Below are positions 9,387-17,397 of a stretch of DNA of 64,000 bases, piece after piece; the stretch's first letter is position 1; every line of letters starts with the position of its first letter. Position numbers and translations under genes: made by a program. The DNA is from Acidobacteriota bacterium (GTDB taxonomy: Bacteria; Acidobacteriota; Terriglobia; Bryobacterales; UBA6623): NCBI GenBank assembly GCA_016125275.1, contig WGMB01000009.1:186001-250000 (forward strand). The letters are read 5' to 3'. The notes below the pieces were generated by a model that was not told the DNA's origin, made no database searches, and saw only the letters and a program-made list of their open reading frames with translations.

Positions 9387-9463
9387 AGGAAAGTCGCTCT
9401 AGGTCTCTAGGACCTATGACCCAGGCGGACGCCGTGCGGACTCTCCGGAATCGCCCGGGCGTC

Positions 9464-9877
9464 TCAGGCGCGCTCTTCGGGGCCCCGCGGAGCCACCGCG
9501 TCGGCCTCGATCTCCACCAGCATCTTCTTGTCGATCAGCCGCGCCACCTCCACCATCGTGGCCGCCGGACGGATCGCGCCGAAGAACTCGCGGTGCGCCC
9601 GGCCGACCGCCTCGCTGTCGCGCACGATGTCGGTGACGTAGATCCTGGTGCGGATCACGTCTTCCAGCCGGGCTCCGGCCGCCTCCAGCGCTTCCTGGAT
9701 GGTTCGTAGCGCCTGCAAGGCTTGGCGGTAGGCCTCCTCGGACGAGCCCAGGCGGCCGAAGGGCCCGCGCGAGACCGTGCCGGAGACGGCGATCAGGTCG
9801 CCGATCCGCACGGCCCGCGAGTAGCCCACCGTCTCCTCCCACGGCGCGCCGGAGGAGACGTTGCGCCGTTCAGGCAC
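9464..9877 (-). CDS. RidA/YjgF-family protein
   Basis: A 137-residue single-domain Rid protein. Canonical RidA hydrolyses reactive enamine/imine intermediates, and relatives serve other catabolic steps. The conserved block MVEVARL gives Arg113 (equivalent to the catalytic Arg of RidA) and VEIEADAVA gives Glu122/124. The N-terminus SSGAPWEETVGYSRAVRIG is typical of the Rid subgroup in sugar or amine catabolic clusters. The GTG start overlaps the stop of the upstream isomerase-like gene by 8 nt, which indicates translational coupling. The two products therefore probably work in the same pathway. The cytoplasmic substrate is unknown. Confidence 0.88.
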   Translation of the reverse strand: MPERRNVSSGAPWEETVGYSRAVRIGDLIAVSGTVSRGPFGRLGSSEEAYRQALQALRTIQEALEAAGARLEDVIRTRIYVTDIVRDSEAVGRAHREFFGAIRPAATMVEVARLIDKKMLVEIEADAVAPRGPEERA

Positions 9878-10721
9878 GCAGTCGCTCCAGCAGAGCGATC
9901 GCCTCCAGGATGTCCTTGCGCTGCTCGTCGCCCAGAATCTCGCGCTCGATCGTCAGCGGGCCGGTGTAGCCCACCTCCTTGAGCTTGTCGACGAAGCGCT
10001 CCATGCCCACGTCGCCCTTGCCCAGCGGCGTCTCCGCGCCCCACTCGCCCTTCACCTTGGGCCACGAGCCGTCCTTGGCGTGGACGGTCACCAGGTGATC
10101 CTTCACCATCTCCAGCGCCTCGATCGGGTCGCCTTCGCCGTAGAGGATCAGGTTGGCCGGATCAAAATTGATCTTCAGGTTCTCGCGGTCCACGTCGGCC
10201 AAGAAGTTCAGCAGGTTCTGGGCCGGCTCCTGCCCGGTCTCGAGCGCAAAGGTCTGGCCGTGGGCGGCGCAGTGGTCGCACAGCCGGCGCACCAGATCGC
10301 GCACGGCGATGTATTCCGGGTCGGAGCGGTCGTGCGGCAGGCAGCCGACGTGCGATGCCAGCCCCGGCACGCCCAGCTCGCGGGCGAAGTCGCTGGCCTC
10401 GAAGGCCCTCTTTTCCCGCTCAGCGCGCGGCTGCTTGGGCACGAAGCCCACCGTGCCGGCGCAAATCGGGATGCTGGCGTAGCTCTCGCCCTCGAATCCC
10501 GGAAAGCAGGTGACGACGGTGATGCCGGCGTCAGCCAGCGCCTTCTTCCAGCGAGCCGCGTTGGCGGAGCTCAGGTCGGCCTTGCCGTCCAGCCCGAGCT
10601 GGCCGCAAGTGACGCCCAAGGATTTGACCGAAGCCACGATCTGCTCCGGAGGCGCCTCCACGCCGAGCGGACCGCCGGTCCAAAACATCACGCCCACTTG
10701 CAGGGGTTCCAGGTTCAGCAT
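9870..10721 (-). CDS. Sugar phosphate isomerase/epimerase (xylose-isomerase-like TIM barrel)
   Basis: A 283-residue protein of the AP-endonuclease-2/xylose-isomerase TIM-barrel superfamily. The usual four metal ligands are visible: Glu161 (FALETGQEP), Asp187 (INFDPAN), His214 (VTVHAKDGS) and Glu259 (LTIEREI). Family members interconvert keto sugars or inositol derivatives in the cytoplasm. The exact substrate is not predictable. It lies between a Gfo/Idh/MocA oxidoreductase (62 bp upstream) and a RidA protein (overlapping downstream), all on the minus strand. That is a common arrangement for degradation of inositol-like or modified sugars via dehydrogenation and isomerisation. The ATG at 10721 is followed directly by the first barrel strand, so no signal peptide is present. 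Confidence 0.88.
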   Translation of the reverse strand: MLNLEPLQVGVMFWTGGPLGVEAPPEQIVASVKSLGVTCGQLGLDGKADLSSANAARWKKALADAGITVVTCFPGFEGESYASIPICAGTVGFVPKQPRAEREKRAFEASDFARELGVPGLASHVGCLPHDRSDPEYIAVRDLVRRLCDHCAAHGQTFALETGQEPAQNLLNFLADVDRENLKINFDPANLILYGEGDPIEALEMVKDHLVTVHAKDGSWPKVKGEWGAETPLGKGDVGMERFVDKLKEVGYTGPLTIEREILGDEQRKDILEAIALLERLRA

Positions 10722-10783
10722 GATTCGTTCTCCTCAGAGCCGGATGCGTCGCGGGGCCGACCTTCCCCGTCCGGGCCGCACGC

Positions 10784-11767
10784 CTAGCGGGCGTCGCGCG
10801 CCTCGATGGTCATGCGGATGGCCTCCGCCGAGTCCTGCGGGCGACAGTCGGACGGGGGCTCGCCGGTCTCGCAGGCTTGGACGAAGGCTTCCAGCTCGGC
10901 CACGAAGCCGTCCTTGTCCGGCACGGCGACCTCTTCCGCCTTGCCGTCGGCGCCGTACAGCGTCAGCCGCCGCAAACCGCTGTGAAAGTCCAGCGTGCCG
11001 CCCTCGCACACGATGGTGAACTCCATCGAGAAGGGGTAGGCCTGCGGATGCCGCCAGCCGCCGGCGATGGTCACCTGCGGGCCGCCGGGGTAGACCAGCC
11101 GGGCCTCCAGCGTGTCGATGCCTTGGGGCATCTCCTCCACCCCCTGCGCGTCGATGCTCTCCGGCTTGCCGAACAGGTGCTGGCAATAGTCGAAGTCGTG
11201 GATCAGCAGGTCGAACACACCGCCGCCGGAGCGCTCTCGGTCGTGCATCCACTTGCTCCACACCGGCGCGGCGCACTTGCGGTAGAAGAACGCCTGCTTC
11301 ACAGGCCCCAGCCGGCCGGACCGGATCAGGTCGCGGGCGGCCACATAATCGGGCCAGAAACGCAGCACCTGCGCCACCATCAGCACCTTGCCGGCCTTGT
11401 CGGCGGCGGCGATCATCTGGTCGCACTCCGCGGCGCTCAGCGCCATCGGCTTCTCCACCAGCACGTGCTTGCCCGCCGCCAGCGCGGCCAGCGCCTGCGA
11501 AGCGTGCAGCGAGCTCGGCGTGCACAGGTCCACGGCCTCTACGTTGGGGTCGGCGAAGAGCTCTTCGGCCGTGCGGTAGCGCGCCGCCGCGCCGAAATCC
11601 ATGCGCTGGCCGCCCCGGTCGAGATTGCCCGAAATCGAGCTCAAGTCGCCGCTGAGTTTCTTCTCGTCGCTGCTGGAAACCGCAACGATCTCCGCGCCCT
11701 CCACCTGCTGATAAGCCTGCAGATGGGTGCTGCCCATGAATCCGAGTCCGACGACGCCGATTTTCAA
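10784..11767 (-). CDS. Gfo/Idh/MocA-family NAD(P)-dependent oxidoreductase
   Basis: A 327-residue oxidoreductase. The N-terminal Rossmann motif GVVGLGFMG (4-12) binds NAD(P). The conserved EKP triad is Glu105-Lys106-Pro107 in VLVEKPMAL, whose Lys is the usual catalytic residue. GGGVFDLLIHDFDYC, near residue 190, supplies the Asp and His normally close to the substrate. The family oxidises sugars, inositols and their derivatives. It is the first gene of a three-gene minus-strand cluster with a TIM-barrel isomerase and RidA, so conversion of a sugar to a keto-sugar followed by isomerisation is the likely pathway. No signal peptide, hence cytoplasmic. The lone metallophosphoesterase further upstream has no evident connection. 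Confidence 0.9.
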   Translation of the reverse strand: MKIGVVGLGFMGSTHLQAYQQVEGAEIVAVSSSDEKKLSGDLSSISGNLDRGGQRMDFGAAARYRTAEELFADPNVEAVDLCTPSSLHASQALAALAAGKHVLVEKPMALSAAECDQMIAAADKAGKVLMVAQVLRFWPDYVAARDLIRSGRLGPVKQAFFYRKCAAPVWSKWMHDRERSGGGVFDLLIHDFDYCQHLFGKPESIDAQGVEEMPQGIDTLEARLVYPGGPQVTIAGGWRHPQAYPFSMEFTIVCEGGTLDFHSGLRRLTLYGADGKAEEVAVPDKDGFVAELEAFVQACETGEPPSDCRPQDSAEAIRMTIEARDAR

Positions 11768-11830
11768 CCTTGGAGCTCTCCTTGCCTCGAGTGGAACCTA
11801 CTGCTCGGGTCGATCATGATCTCATTCCGC

Positions 11831-12424
11831 CTACAGCTCCAGCAAGAATCCGCGTTTGCCCACGTTGCGGCCCTGGGTCGCGCCCAGCCGCGCGGAGACG
11901 CCCTCGGCCTCGTGGATATGGCCGCAATAGAGGTACGCCGGCTGCTTGCGGTCCACGAACTCCCGCACCGCCTGGCTGCCGAAATGGGCGTTGGGGCCGG
12001 CGGCGTCCAGCGGCGTGCCCTGCGGCGGCGCGTGGCACACCAGCGCCAGCGGCTCCAGATCGGCGAAGGCCTCCAGCCGCGAGGCCAGCTCGGCCTCGCT
12101 GAACTCGCCCGGCGTATCGAACGGCGTGGGGCTGGAATAGCCCAGGCCGGCGAAATGCCAGCCGCCCTTTTCGAACGAAACGCCGTGAAAATTCTGAAAT
12201 CCGAACTTGCGGCAAAAAGCCTCGATCTGCTCGCCGGTTTCGTGGTTGCCCGGCATCACCCAGAGCTTGTCGCCCAGCGGTTTCAGCACCTCTCCGCAAG
12301 CATCGAGCCCGCGGCCCCAGTTGCACAGGTCGCCGGCGCACAGGTACAGGTCGGCGTCCACGGAGGCGTTGCGTTCCAGAGCGGCCAAGTCGCTGTGGAT
12401 GTCGGAGAAGATCTGCACCCGCAT
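11831..12424 (-). CDS. Calcineurin-like metallophosphoesterase
   Basis: A 197-residue cytoplasmic phosphoesterase. Motifs appear in order: DIHSD (8-12), CAGDLCNWG (near 30), MPGNHE (near 57), VCHAPPQG (near 127) and YCGHIHEAEG (near 168). These supply the Asp, His and Asn ligands of the di-metal centre of the calcineurin-like/YfcE group. Family members hydrolyse phosphodiesters or phosphomonoesters, and the substrate is unknown. A much longer open frame continues upstream into the antisense of the HEAT-cyclophilin gene. The ATG at 12424 is the true start because the first beta strand MRVQIFSDIHSD begins there and matches family N-termini. It is divergent from the HEAT-cyclophilin gene, 48 bp away. 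Confidence 0.88.
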   Translation of the reverse strand: MRVQIFSDIHSDLAALERNASVDADLYLCAGDLCNWGRGLDACGEVLKPLGDKLWVMPGNHETGEQIEAFCRKFGFQNFHGVSFEKGGWHFAGLGYSSPTPFDTPGEFSEAELASRLEAFADLEPLALVCHAPPQGTPLDAAGPNAHFGSQAVREFVDRKQPAYLYCGHIHEAEGVSARLGATQGRNVGKRGFLLEL

Positions 12425-12460
12425 CGGCCCCAGTGTACGACAGCGCCCCGCGCGCGTTGC

Positions 12461-12466
12461 TAGCAT
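12461..12466 (+). promoter_or_regulatory. TAGCAT -10 element, leaderless GTG start at 12473
   Basis: TGCTAGCAT ends 6 nt before the GTG, so a transcript beginning about 7 nt after the hexamer would start at the GTG itself. An ACGACA at 12437-12442 (18-nt spacer) is a possible -35 with four of six consensus matches. Confidence 0.45.
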
Positions 12467-12472
12467 GCCTGG

Positions 12473-13936
12473 GTGGATTTCTCCTTCTTCCGCCGCAACG
12501 AGGTGCGGCTGCTGGGCCTGTGCATGACGCTGTTGGCCGCCGCGGCCGCCTGGCTGCTCTCCACCCGGCCGGGCCATCGCATCGACGGCGACTTCATGGA
12601 GCGCGAGCAGGCCGGCGACGCCGATCTCTGGCTGCTGCGGCAGGCCGCCAACAACACCGTGGCCGAGGAGCGCGCCCGCGCCGCGCTGGCCCTGGGGCGC
12701 ATCGGCGGCCCCGTCGCCGTGGAGAGGCTCGTCAAGATGCTCGGCGACTCCGCCCCCAGCGTGCGCGCCAACGCGGCCTTCGGGCTGGGTTTGGCCGAGG
12801 ACGCCGGCTACGGCGCGCAGCCCGATGAAGCCGCCGCCGAGGCCTTGCTCGCCGCTCTCGACGACGACGAGCGCAAGGTGGTGGCCTACGCCGTCGAAGC
12901 CCTGGGCAAGATGCATCGCCAGTCCGCCGCCGTGCGCCTCACCCGCACGCCGGCGCCGCTGGTCTTCACGCTCACGGCGCTGGTGCGGCTCGACGACGAG
13001 CGCTTGCTGCCCTGGATCGCCGCCCGGCTCAGCTCCGGCGACCAGGACGTGCGCTGGGCCGCCGCAGTGGCCCTCAACGAGCTCGAAGCCCCTTGCGACG
13101 AAGCCATCAGCCGCTCGATGGTCAACCTCGCCACCCGCGACCGCAACGACTTCGTCCGCGCCGCCGCCGCCCGCGCCCTGCGCCGCTGCGAGCCCGGCGA
13201 CGACGCCAAGACCGCCATCGGCGCCGCCCTGAGCGACCGCGACCCCAAAGTGCGCGGCCAAGCCGCCGAGACCATCGGCCTGTGGGGCGACGCTGACCTG
13301 GCCGAATGGCTCGACCCGGCCACCAAGGATTCCAACCCGGTGGTCCAGCTCCAGGCTCTGCAAGCGGCCGTGCGGCTGGTTCCCGAGCTGCTGCCGGAGG
13401 TCCGCGCGCAGCTCGGCTCGGTGGACCTGGAGTTGGCCGCGCCGGCCTTCCCCGCCCCCGCTGCGCGTCCGGCCGAGGCCGTCCCCGCCTTCGAGCCGCC
13501 GGAGCTGCAGCAGATCGCGCGCACCAAGGGCCGCAACCTGGTGATGGAGACTTCCGAGGGCGAGCTGCCCATCGAGCTCGACTACGAGCTGGCGCCGCTG
13601 GCCGCCGAGCGCTTCTACCGCATGGCTCTGTCGGGCGCTTTCGAGCTGCAAACGGTCGGCGCGCTGCGCCCCAACGGCTACGTGCAGTTCCCGGCCCGCG
13701 ACTTCGCCGCCCAGAAGCTGGCGGCGCACCGCAACCAAAGGCCCTTCCTGCGCGGCAGCCTGGGGCTGGTTCCGCTCGACGGACGCTGGGACGCGCCGGC
13801 CTTCTTCATCGCGCTCACGCCGCTGCCGCTGCTCGACGGCCGGGCCACCAACTTCGGGCGCTTGCTGGCCGGCGACGACATCCTGGACCGCCTCGGACCC
13901 CAGGCGCGCATCCTGGCGATCCGGGCGGCCCAGTGA
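12473..13936 (+). CDS. HEAT-repeat protein fused to a degenerate cyclophilin-like domain
   Basis: A 487-residue exported or membrane-anchored protein. Residues ~12-31 form one hydrophobic helix near the N-terminus. Residues ~45-330 are alpha-helical HEAT/PBS-type repeats, seen as recurring units such as RARAALALGRIGG, RANAAFGLGLAED, RWAAAVALNELEA and RGQAAETIGLWGD. After an Ala/Pro linker, residues ~355-487 resemble a cyclophilin peptidyl-prolyl isomerase: NLVMETSEGELPIELD, RGSLGLVPLDG and FFIALTPLPLLDGRATNFGRLL align with the usual strands. The catalytic Arg and Phe positions of cyclophilin (FHR) are not evident, so enzymatic activity is doubtful. HEAT repeats suggest protein binding and possibly a periplasmic scaffold or chaperone. 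Start is GTG with a probable leaderless promoter. It converges with the TIGR03437 gene, 10 bp apart. Confidence 0.72.
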   Translation: MDFSFFRRNEVRLLGLCMTLLAAAAAWLLSTRPGHRIDGDFMEREQAGDADLWLLRQAANNTVAEERARAALALGRIGGPVAVERLVKMLGDSAPSVRANAAFGLGLAEDAGYGAQPDEAAAEALLAALDDDERKVVAYAVEALGKMHRQSAAVRLTRTPAPLVFTLTALVRLDDERLLPWIAARLSSGDQDVRWAAAVALNELEAPCDEAISRSMVNLATRDRNDFVRAAAARALRRCEPGDDAKTAIGAALSDRDPKVRGQAAETIGLWGDADLAEWLDPATKDSNPVVQLQALQAAVRLVPELLPEVRAQLGSVDLELAAPAFPAPAARPAEAVPAFEPPELQQIARTKGRNLVMETSEGELPIELDYELAPLAAERFYRMALSGAFELQTVGALRPNGYVQFPARDFAAQKLAAHRNQRPFLRGSLGLVPLDGRWDAPAFFIALTPLPLLDGRATNFGRLLAGDDILDRLGPQARILAIRAAQ

Positions 13937-13946
13937 CGCCGCAGCC

Positions 13947-15629
13947 TTACTGGATCGTCACCAGCCGGGTGTAGCCCAGGCTGTAGCCGAACAGGCCCCG
14001 CACCGAGCCGCCGGCCGTGAGCGGCGCCTGGAACGTCGTCCGGCCCGGCCCCGGAATGGCAAGCACGGCGAGCGAGCCCTGGATGGGCGAGGTGGCGTCG
14101 ATCACCGGCAGCCGCGAGAGAATCGTCGCCGGAATGTTCATCGACCCCGCCGCCGCATCGGCGATGCAGGAGAACAGCGTCCCCTCGATGATCACGTTGT
14201 CATAGTCGGTCGCCAAATCGCCGGAGATGACCTTGGCGCCGTAGCCGGTGATGTTCACCCAGCCCGGCGTCCCGCCGACCCACTCGATGGTCATGCCGGA
14301 GCGCAGAATCGAGTTGGTCGAGGTGCGGCCGATCCAGTCGAACTCCGGCAGGTTGGCGGTGGCTTCGAAGCTGCCCACGTCCGCGCCGCCCGGCGCCTTC
14401 ATGGTGTAGGCTCCGCTGGTCACTCCGTTGAGCTGCGCGAAGTACTCGTTGGGCCGGTCGGGCAGCTTGCCGGCGCTGACCTGTCCGATGCCCGGGCCGC
14501 TGACCTGGATGGCGTCGCCGGCGTCGTAGCCCAGGTAGGTCACCACGCCGAACTGGATCTCCGAGGGATGCGCCTGACGCGTCCAGGCGGTGCACTGGCC
14601 GGGCGTCAGCGCGATGCCCTCGGCCACGACGTCGTTCTGGGTATAGTCCACCACGCCGCCGAAGAAGGTCTCGGTCTTGGTGGGCGGCACGTCCACGCCC
14701 GGGAAAGCGCTCTCGAGCAGGGTGTTGTGGACGTCGAAGATGCCGATGCGGACGTTGCCGCCGAGGCTCAGAGTCAGCAGCTCCTCGGCCGTGAACTGGG
14801 CGCTCTCGCAGACCGCCGCGCCGGGCTTGGCGACGGCGATAGTCACGCGGTTGCTCAGCACGCCGCCGGCCCGCACCTGGATCGAGACGTCGCAGGCCGG
14901 CGCCACGTCAGCGGGCACGAAGAAGTTCACCTGGTCGGTGCCCGGCAGCCCGGAGGCTCGGCCGGCGTAGAACGGCGTCACCTCCACGCCGTTGACCAGC
15001 ACCTCTACCTCGGCCGCGGCGGTCATGTCGCCGGAGGAGCCTCCGGCCAGGTCCGACTGCGCGTCGGCGCCCAGCCCGGTCAGCCACAGCACCACGGCGT
15101 CGCCGGCGTAGACCGGCCGCAGCGTGTACCCGGCCAGCTCGCCCTGGGCGAAGCGGATCAGCTCGTAGTTGGCGGTGGTCGCCTGCGCCGGGCCGGAGCC
15201 GCTGCTGTCCGCGGTAACGATGCCGGGATTGCGCGCCACCACCTTCACCCGCAGCACGCCGCTGGTCTGGCCGGCGCGCGTCACCGTCACGTCGTACTCG
15301 CCCGGCGCAGCGCCCGAAGGCAGCAGCCCGGCGAGCTGATTCACGCCGCCGACGTTGTAGTTGTAGATCATCAGCGCATCCAGCGCCGCGCCCCCTCCCA
15401 CGGGAGCGAAGCGGATGGAGACGCCGGCCAAAGCGGTTTCCAGCGGCAGGCCCGCCGCCTGCACGAAGCCTTCGTCGCTGAGGCCCGTGCCGCGCAGCAC
15501 GAAGATCGAGCCGGCCGCGATGTCGTAAGCGTAGGAACCGCCGTTCTGCATGGCGGTAAGAACGGGCTGAGCCTGCGCGCCGGCCGTCAGGCCGGTCAGC
15601 AGCAGCGCCGAGAGGAGAAAATAACGCAT
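13947..15629 (-). CDS. Exported protein with TIGR03437 (Solibacter) domain
   Basis: A 560-residue secreted or surface protein. MRYFLLSALLLTGLTAGAQA is a clear signal peptide. Residues ~21-265 match the TIGR03437 module: a start like NGGSYAYDIAAGSIFVLRGTGL, an internal NYNVGGVNQLAGLLPSG, then VVLWLTGLGADAQSDLAGG and PGTDQVNFFVPADVAP. This domain is largely restricted to Solibacter-type Acidobacteriota and usually sits at the C-terminus. Here it is followed by ~290 further residues with a FDVHNTLLESAFPG block and beta-rich segments that I do not recognise. The function is probably adhesive or structural at the cell surface, by inference only. A longer frame runs upstream into sulfatase antisense, and the ATG at 15629 is chosen for its signal peptide. 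Confidence 0.8.
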   Translation of the reverse strand: MRYFLLSALLLTGLTAGAQAQPVLTAMQNGGSYAYDIAAGSIFVLRGTGLSDEGFVQAAGLPLETALAGVSIRFAPVGGGAALDALMIYNYNVGGVNQLAGLLPSGAAPGEYDVTVTRAGQTSGVLRVKVVARNPGIVTADSSGSGPAQATTANYELIRFAQGELAGYTLRPVYAGDAVVLWLTGLGADAQSDLAGGSSGDMTAAAEVEVLVNGVEVTPFYAGRASGLPGTDQVNFFVPADVAPACDVSIQVRAGGVLSNRVTIAVAKPGAAVCESAQFTAEELLTLSLGGNVRIGIFDVHNTLLESAFPGVDVPPTKTETFFGGVVDYTQNDVVAEGIALTPGQCTAWTRQAHPSEIQFGVVTYLGYDAGDAIQVSGPGIGQVSAGKLPDRPNEYFAQLNGVTSGAYTMKAPGGADVGSFEATANLPEFDWIGRTSTNSILRSGMTIEWVGGTPGWVNITGYGAKVISGDLATDYDNVIIEGTLFSCIADAAAGSMNIPATILSRLPVIDATSPIQGSLAVLAIPGPGRTTFQAPLTAGGSVRGLFGYSLGYTRLVTIQ

Positions 15630-15683
15630 TCCCCTAGTGTTTCGCGATCGCAACACGAACCGGGAGGGAAGCCCCGGGACGAA

Positions 15684-15714
15684 TCGCACCCAAATCCCCG
15701 GGGTTTGGTGCGAT
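15684..15714. terminator. Imperfect hairpin between the sulfatase and the TIGR03437 gene
   Basis: TCGCACC(C)AAA(T)CCCC pairs with GGGGTTTGGTGCGA with two single-base bulges. It lies 38 bp past the sulfatase stop on the minus strand and upstream of the next gene on that strand. It is probably a terminator or attenuating structure. Confidence 0.45.
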
Positions 15715-15751
15715 AGCGCCCAGTCCCCGGGGGATCTCCGCGTCGTCGCGC

Positions 15752-17302
15752 CTACAGATTCTCGAGGTCCTTGTCCTTTTCCGGCACCTTCAAGTCCTTG
15801 CGCAGCTTGGCCAGCTCCCGGGTCAGCTCGGCCTGGATGTCCGCATAGGCCGGGTCGCCGTAGACGCTCTGCATCTCCATCGGGTCCTTCTCGAGGTCGA
15901 ACAGCTCCCACTCGCCGTCGATGTAGTAGTGGATGAGCTTGTAGCGCGCCGTGCGTACGCCGTCATGCCGCGCCACGTTGTGCACGGCGTTCACCGGCGG
16001 CCCTTCGTAGTAGTGGTAGTAGAAGCTGTTGCGCCAGTCGGTCGGCGTGCGGCCCTTGAAGACGGGCGCCAGGCTGCGGCCCTGCATGTCGGCCGGAATG
16101 GGCGCGCCGGCCAGGTCCAGGAAGGTTTCCGGAAAGTCCACGTTCGAGACCAGGTCAGTGTTCACCGAGCCCTTGGCGATCACGCCCGGCCAACGCGCCA
16201 GCAGCGGCGTCTTCAGCGACTCCTCATACATCCAGCGCTTGTCGAACCAGCCGTGCTCGCCCAGATAGAAGCCCTGGTCGGAACTGTACATCACCACCGT
16301 GTTCTCGGCCAAGCCGTTGGCGTCGAGCCAGCGCAGGATGCGCCCCACGTTCTCGTCCACGGCGGCGATGCAGCGCAGGTAGTCCTTGATGTAGCGCTGG
16401 TACTTCCAACGCACCAGCTCGCGGCCCTGCAGGTCGGCGGCGCGGAACTCCGCGTTCTTCGGCTCATAGGCTGCGTCCCACATCGCGCGCTGCTCCTTGT
16501 CGAGCCGGCCGATGTTGGCGTCGTAGGCGCGCTGCTCGTTCGAGCCGTCCGGCGGCTTGACCTTCAAGTCCGCCCCGAAGTTCATGTGCCGGTCGATCTC
16601 CATCTCCTGCTTGCCCGCCGGGGTGGCCCGCCCGCTGTAGTCGTCGAACAGCGTCAGCGGCTCCGGCATCGTAATGCCGTCGAACAGCGCCAGGTGCCGC
16701 GGCGCCGGCATCCAGTTCCGGTGCGGCGCCTTGTTCTGGTACATCATCAGGAACGGCTTGGAGGGGTCCCGCTCCTCCTCGAGCCAGTGCATCACGCGAT
16801 CGGCGATCACGTCGGTCACATAGCCCGGCCGCGTGACAGTCCCCTGGGCGGTGCGAAAGTCCGGGTTGTAGTAGTGTCCCTGGCCCGGAAGAACCTCCCA
16901 GAAGTCAAAACCCGTGGGCTCGCTCTTGAGGTGCCACTTGCCGACGATCGCCGTCTGGTAGCCGTTCTGACGCAGGATCTTGGGGAAGGTCTGCTGTGAG
17001 CCGTCGAAGACGTCGCGGTTGTCGGCCACGGTGTTCAGGTGGCTGTACTTGCCGGTCAGGATGACGGCGCGGCTGGGCGCGCAGATCGAGTTGGTGACCA
17101 GCGCATTGCGAAACAGCATGCCCTCGCGGGCCAGCCGGTCGATGTTCGGGGTCTGGTTGCGATTGGAGCCGTAGGCCGAAATCGCCTGGTAGGCGTGGTC
17201 GTCAGAGAAGATGAACAGGATGTTCGGCTTCTGCTGCTGGGCGCCGAGCGCGGCGGCGCTCAGGGCCGCCAGAACGGGAAGCAGGGCAAGTGGGTTCCGC
17301 AT
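15752..17302 (-). CDS. Exported sulfatase (Cys-type, formylglycine-dependent)
   Basis: A 516-residue sulfatase with a signal peptide (1-21). Metal ligands Asp34-Asp35 lie in FIFSDDHAY. The modification motif CAPSR (Cys74-Arg78) is where a formylglycine-generating enzyme converts Cys to the catalytic aldehyde. [13 protein letters not shown] (from about 122) and the [21 protein letters not shown] block (near 343) are canonical for sulfatases acting on sulfated glycans, in the iduronate-2-sulfatase/choline-sulfatase-like branch. It probably works in the periplasm on sulfated polysaccharide. No sulfatase-maturing enzyme is encoded in this window. TACAAT (17312-17317) lies 9 nt before the ATG. It is divergent from a DUF5060 glycoside hydrolase, and the 95-bp region between them may coordinate both. 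Confidence 0.93.
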   Translation of the reverse strand: MRNPLALLPVLAALSAAALGAQQQKPNILFIFSDDHAYQAISAYGSNRNQTPNIDRLAREGMLFRNALVTNSICAPSRAVILTGKYSHLNTVADNRDVFDGSQQTFPKILRQNGYQTAIVGKWHLKSEPTGFDFWEVLPGQGHYYNPDFRTAQGTVTRPGYVTDVIADRVMHWLEEERDPSKPFLMMYQNKAPHRNWMPAPRHLALFDGITMPEPLTLFDDYSGRATPAGKQEMEIDRHMNFGADLKVKPPDGSNEQRAYDANIGRLDKEQRAMWDAAYEPKNAEFRAADLQGRELVRWKYQRYIKDYLRCIAAVDENVGRILRWLDANGLAENTVVMYSSDQGFYLGEHGWFDKRWMYEESLKTPLLARWPGVIAKGSVNTDLVSNVDFPETFLDLAGAPIPADMQGRSLAPVFKGRTPTDWRNSFYYHYYEGPPVNAVHNVARHDGVRTARYKLIHYYIDGEWELFDLEKDPMEMQSVYGDPAYADIQAELTRELAKLRKDLKVPEKDKDLENL

Positions 17303-17311
17303 CGCCCTGCT

Positions 17312-17317
17312 ATTGTA
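17312..17317 (-). promoter_or_regulatory. TACAAT -10 element for the sulfatase gene
   Basis: On the minus strand TACAAT ends 9 nt before the ATG at 17302. This leaves only a few nucleotides of leader and no room for a normal ribosome binding site. Confidence 0.45.
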
Positions 17318-17397
17318 CTCATCCCGTTCCGGAGGGGCGCCTCCCCGCCCGGGAAGACTCTGCTAAGCTTTCAGACCGTCGGAGGAGAACGCCTCTC

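Noticed and set aside
13947-15911. The longer 654-aa start for the TIGR03437 protein
   Set aside because: The first 94 codons lie opposite sulfatase sequence and precede an ideal signal peptide. The real start is 15629.
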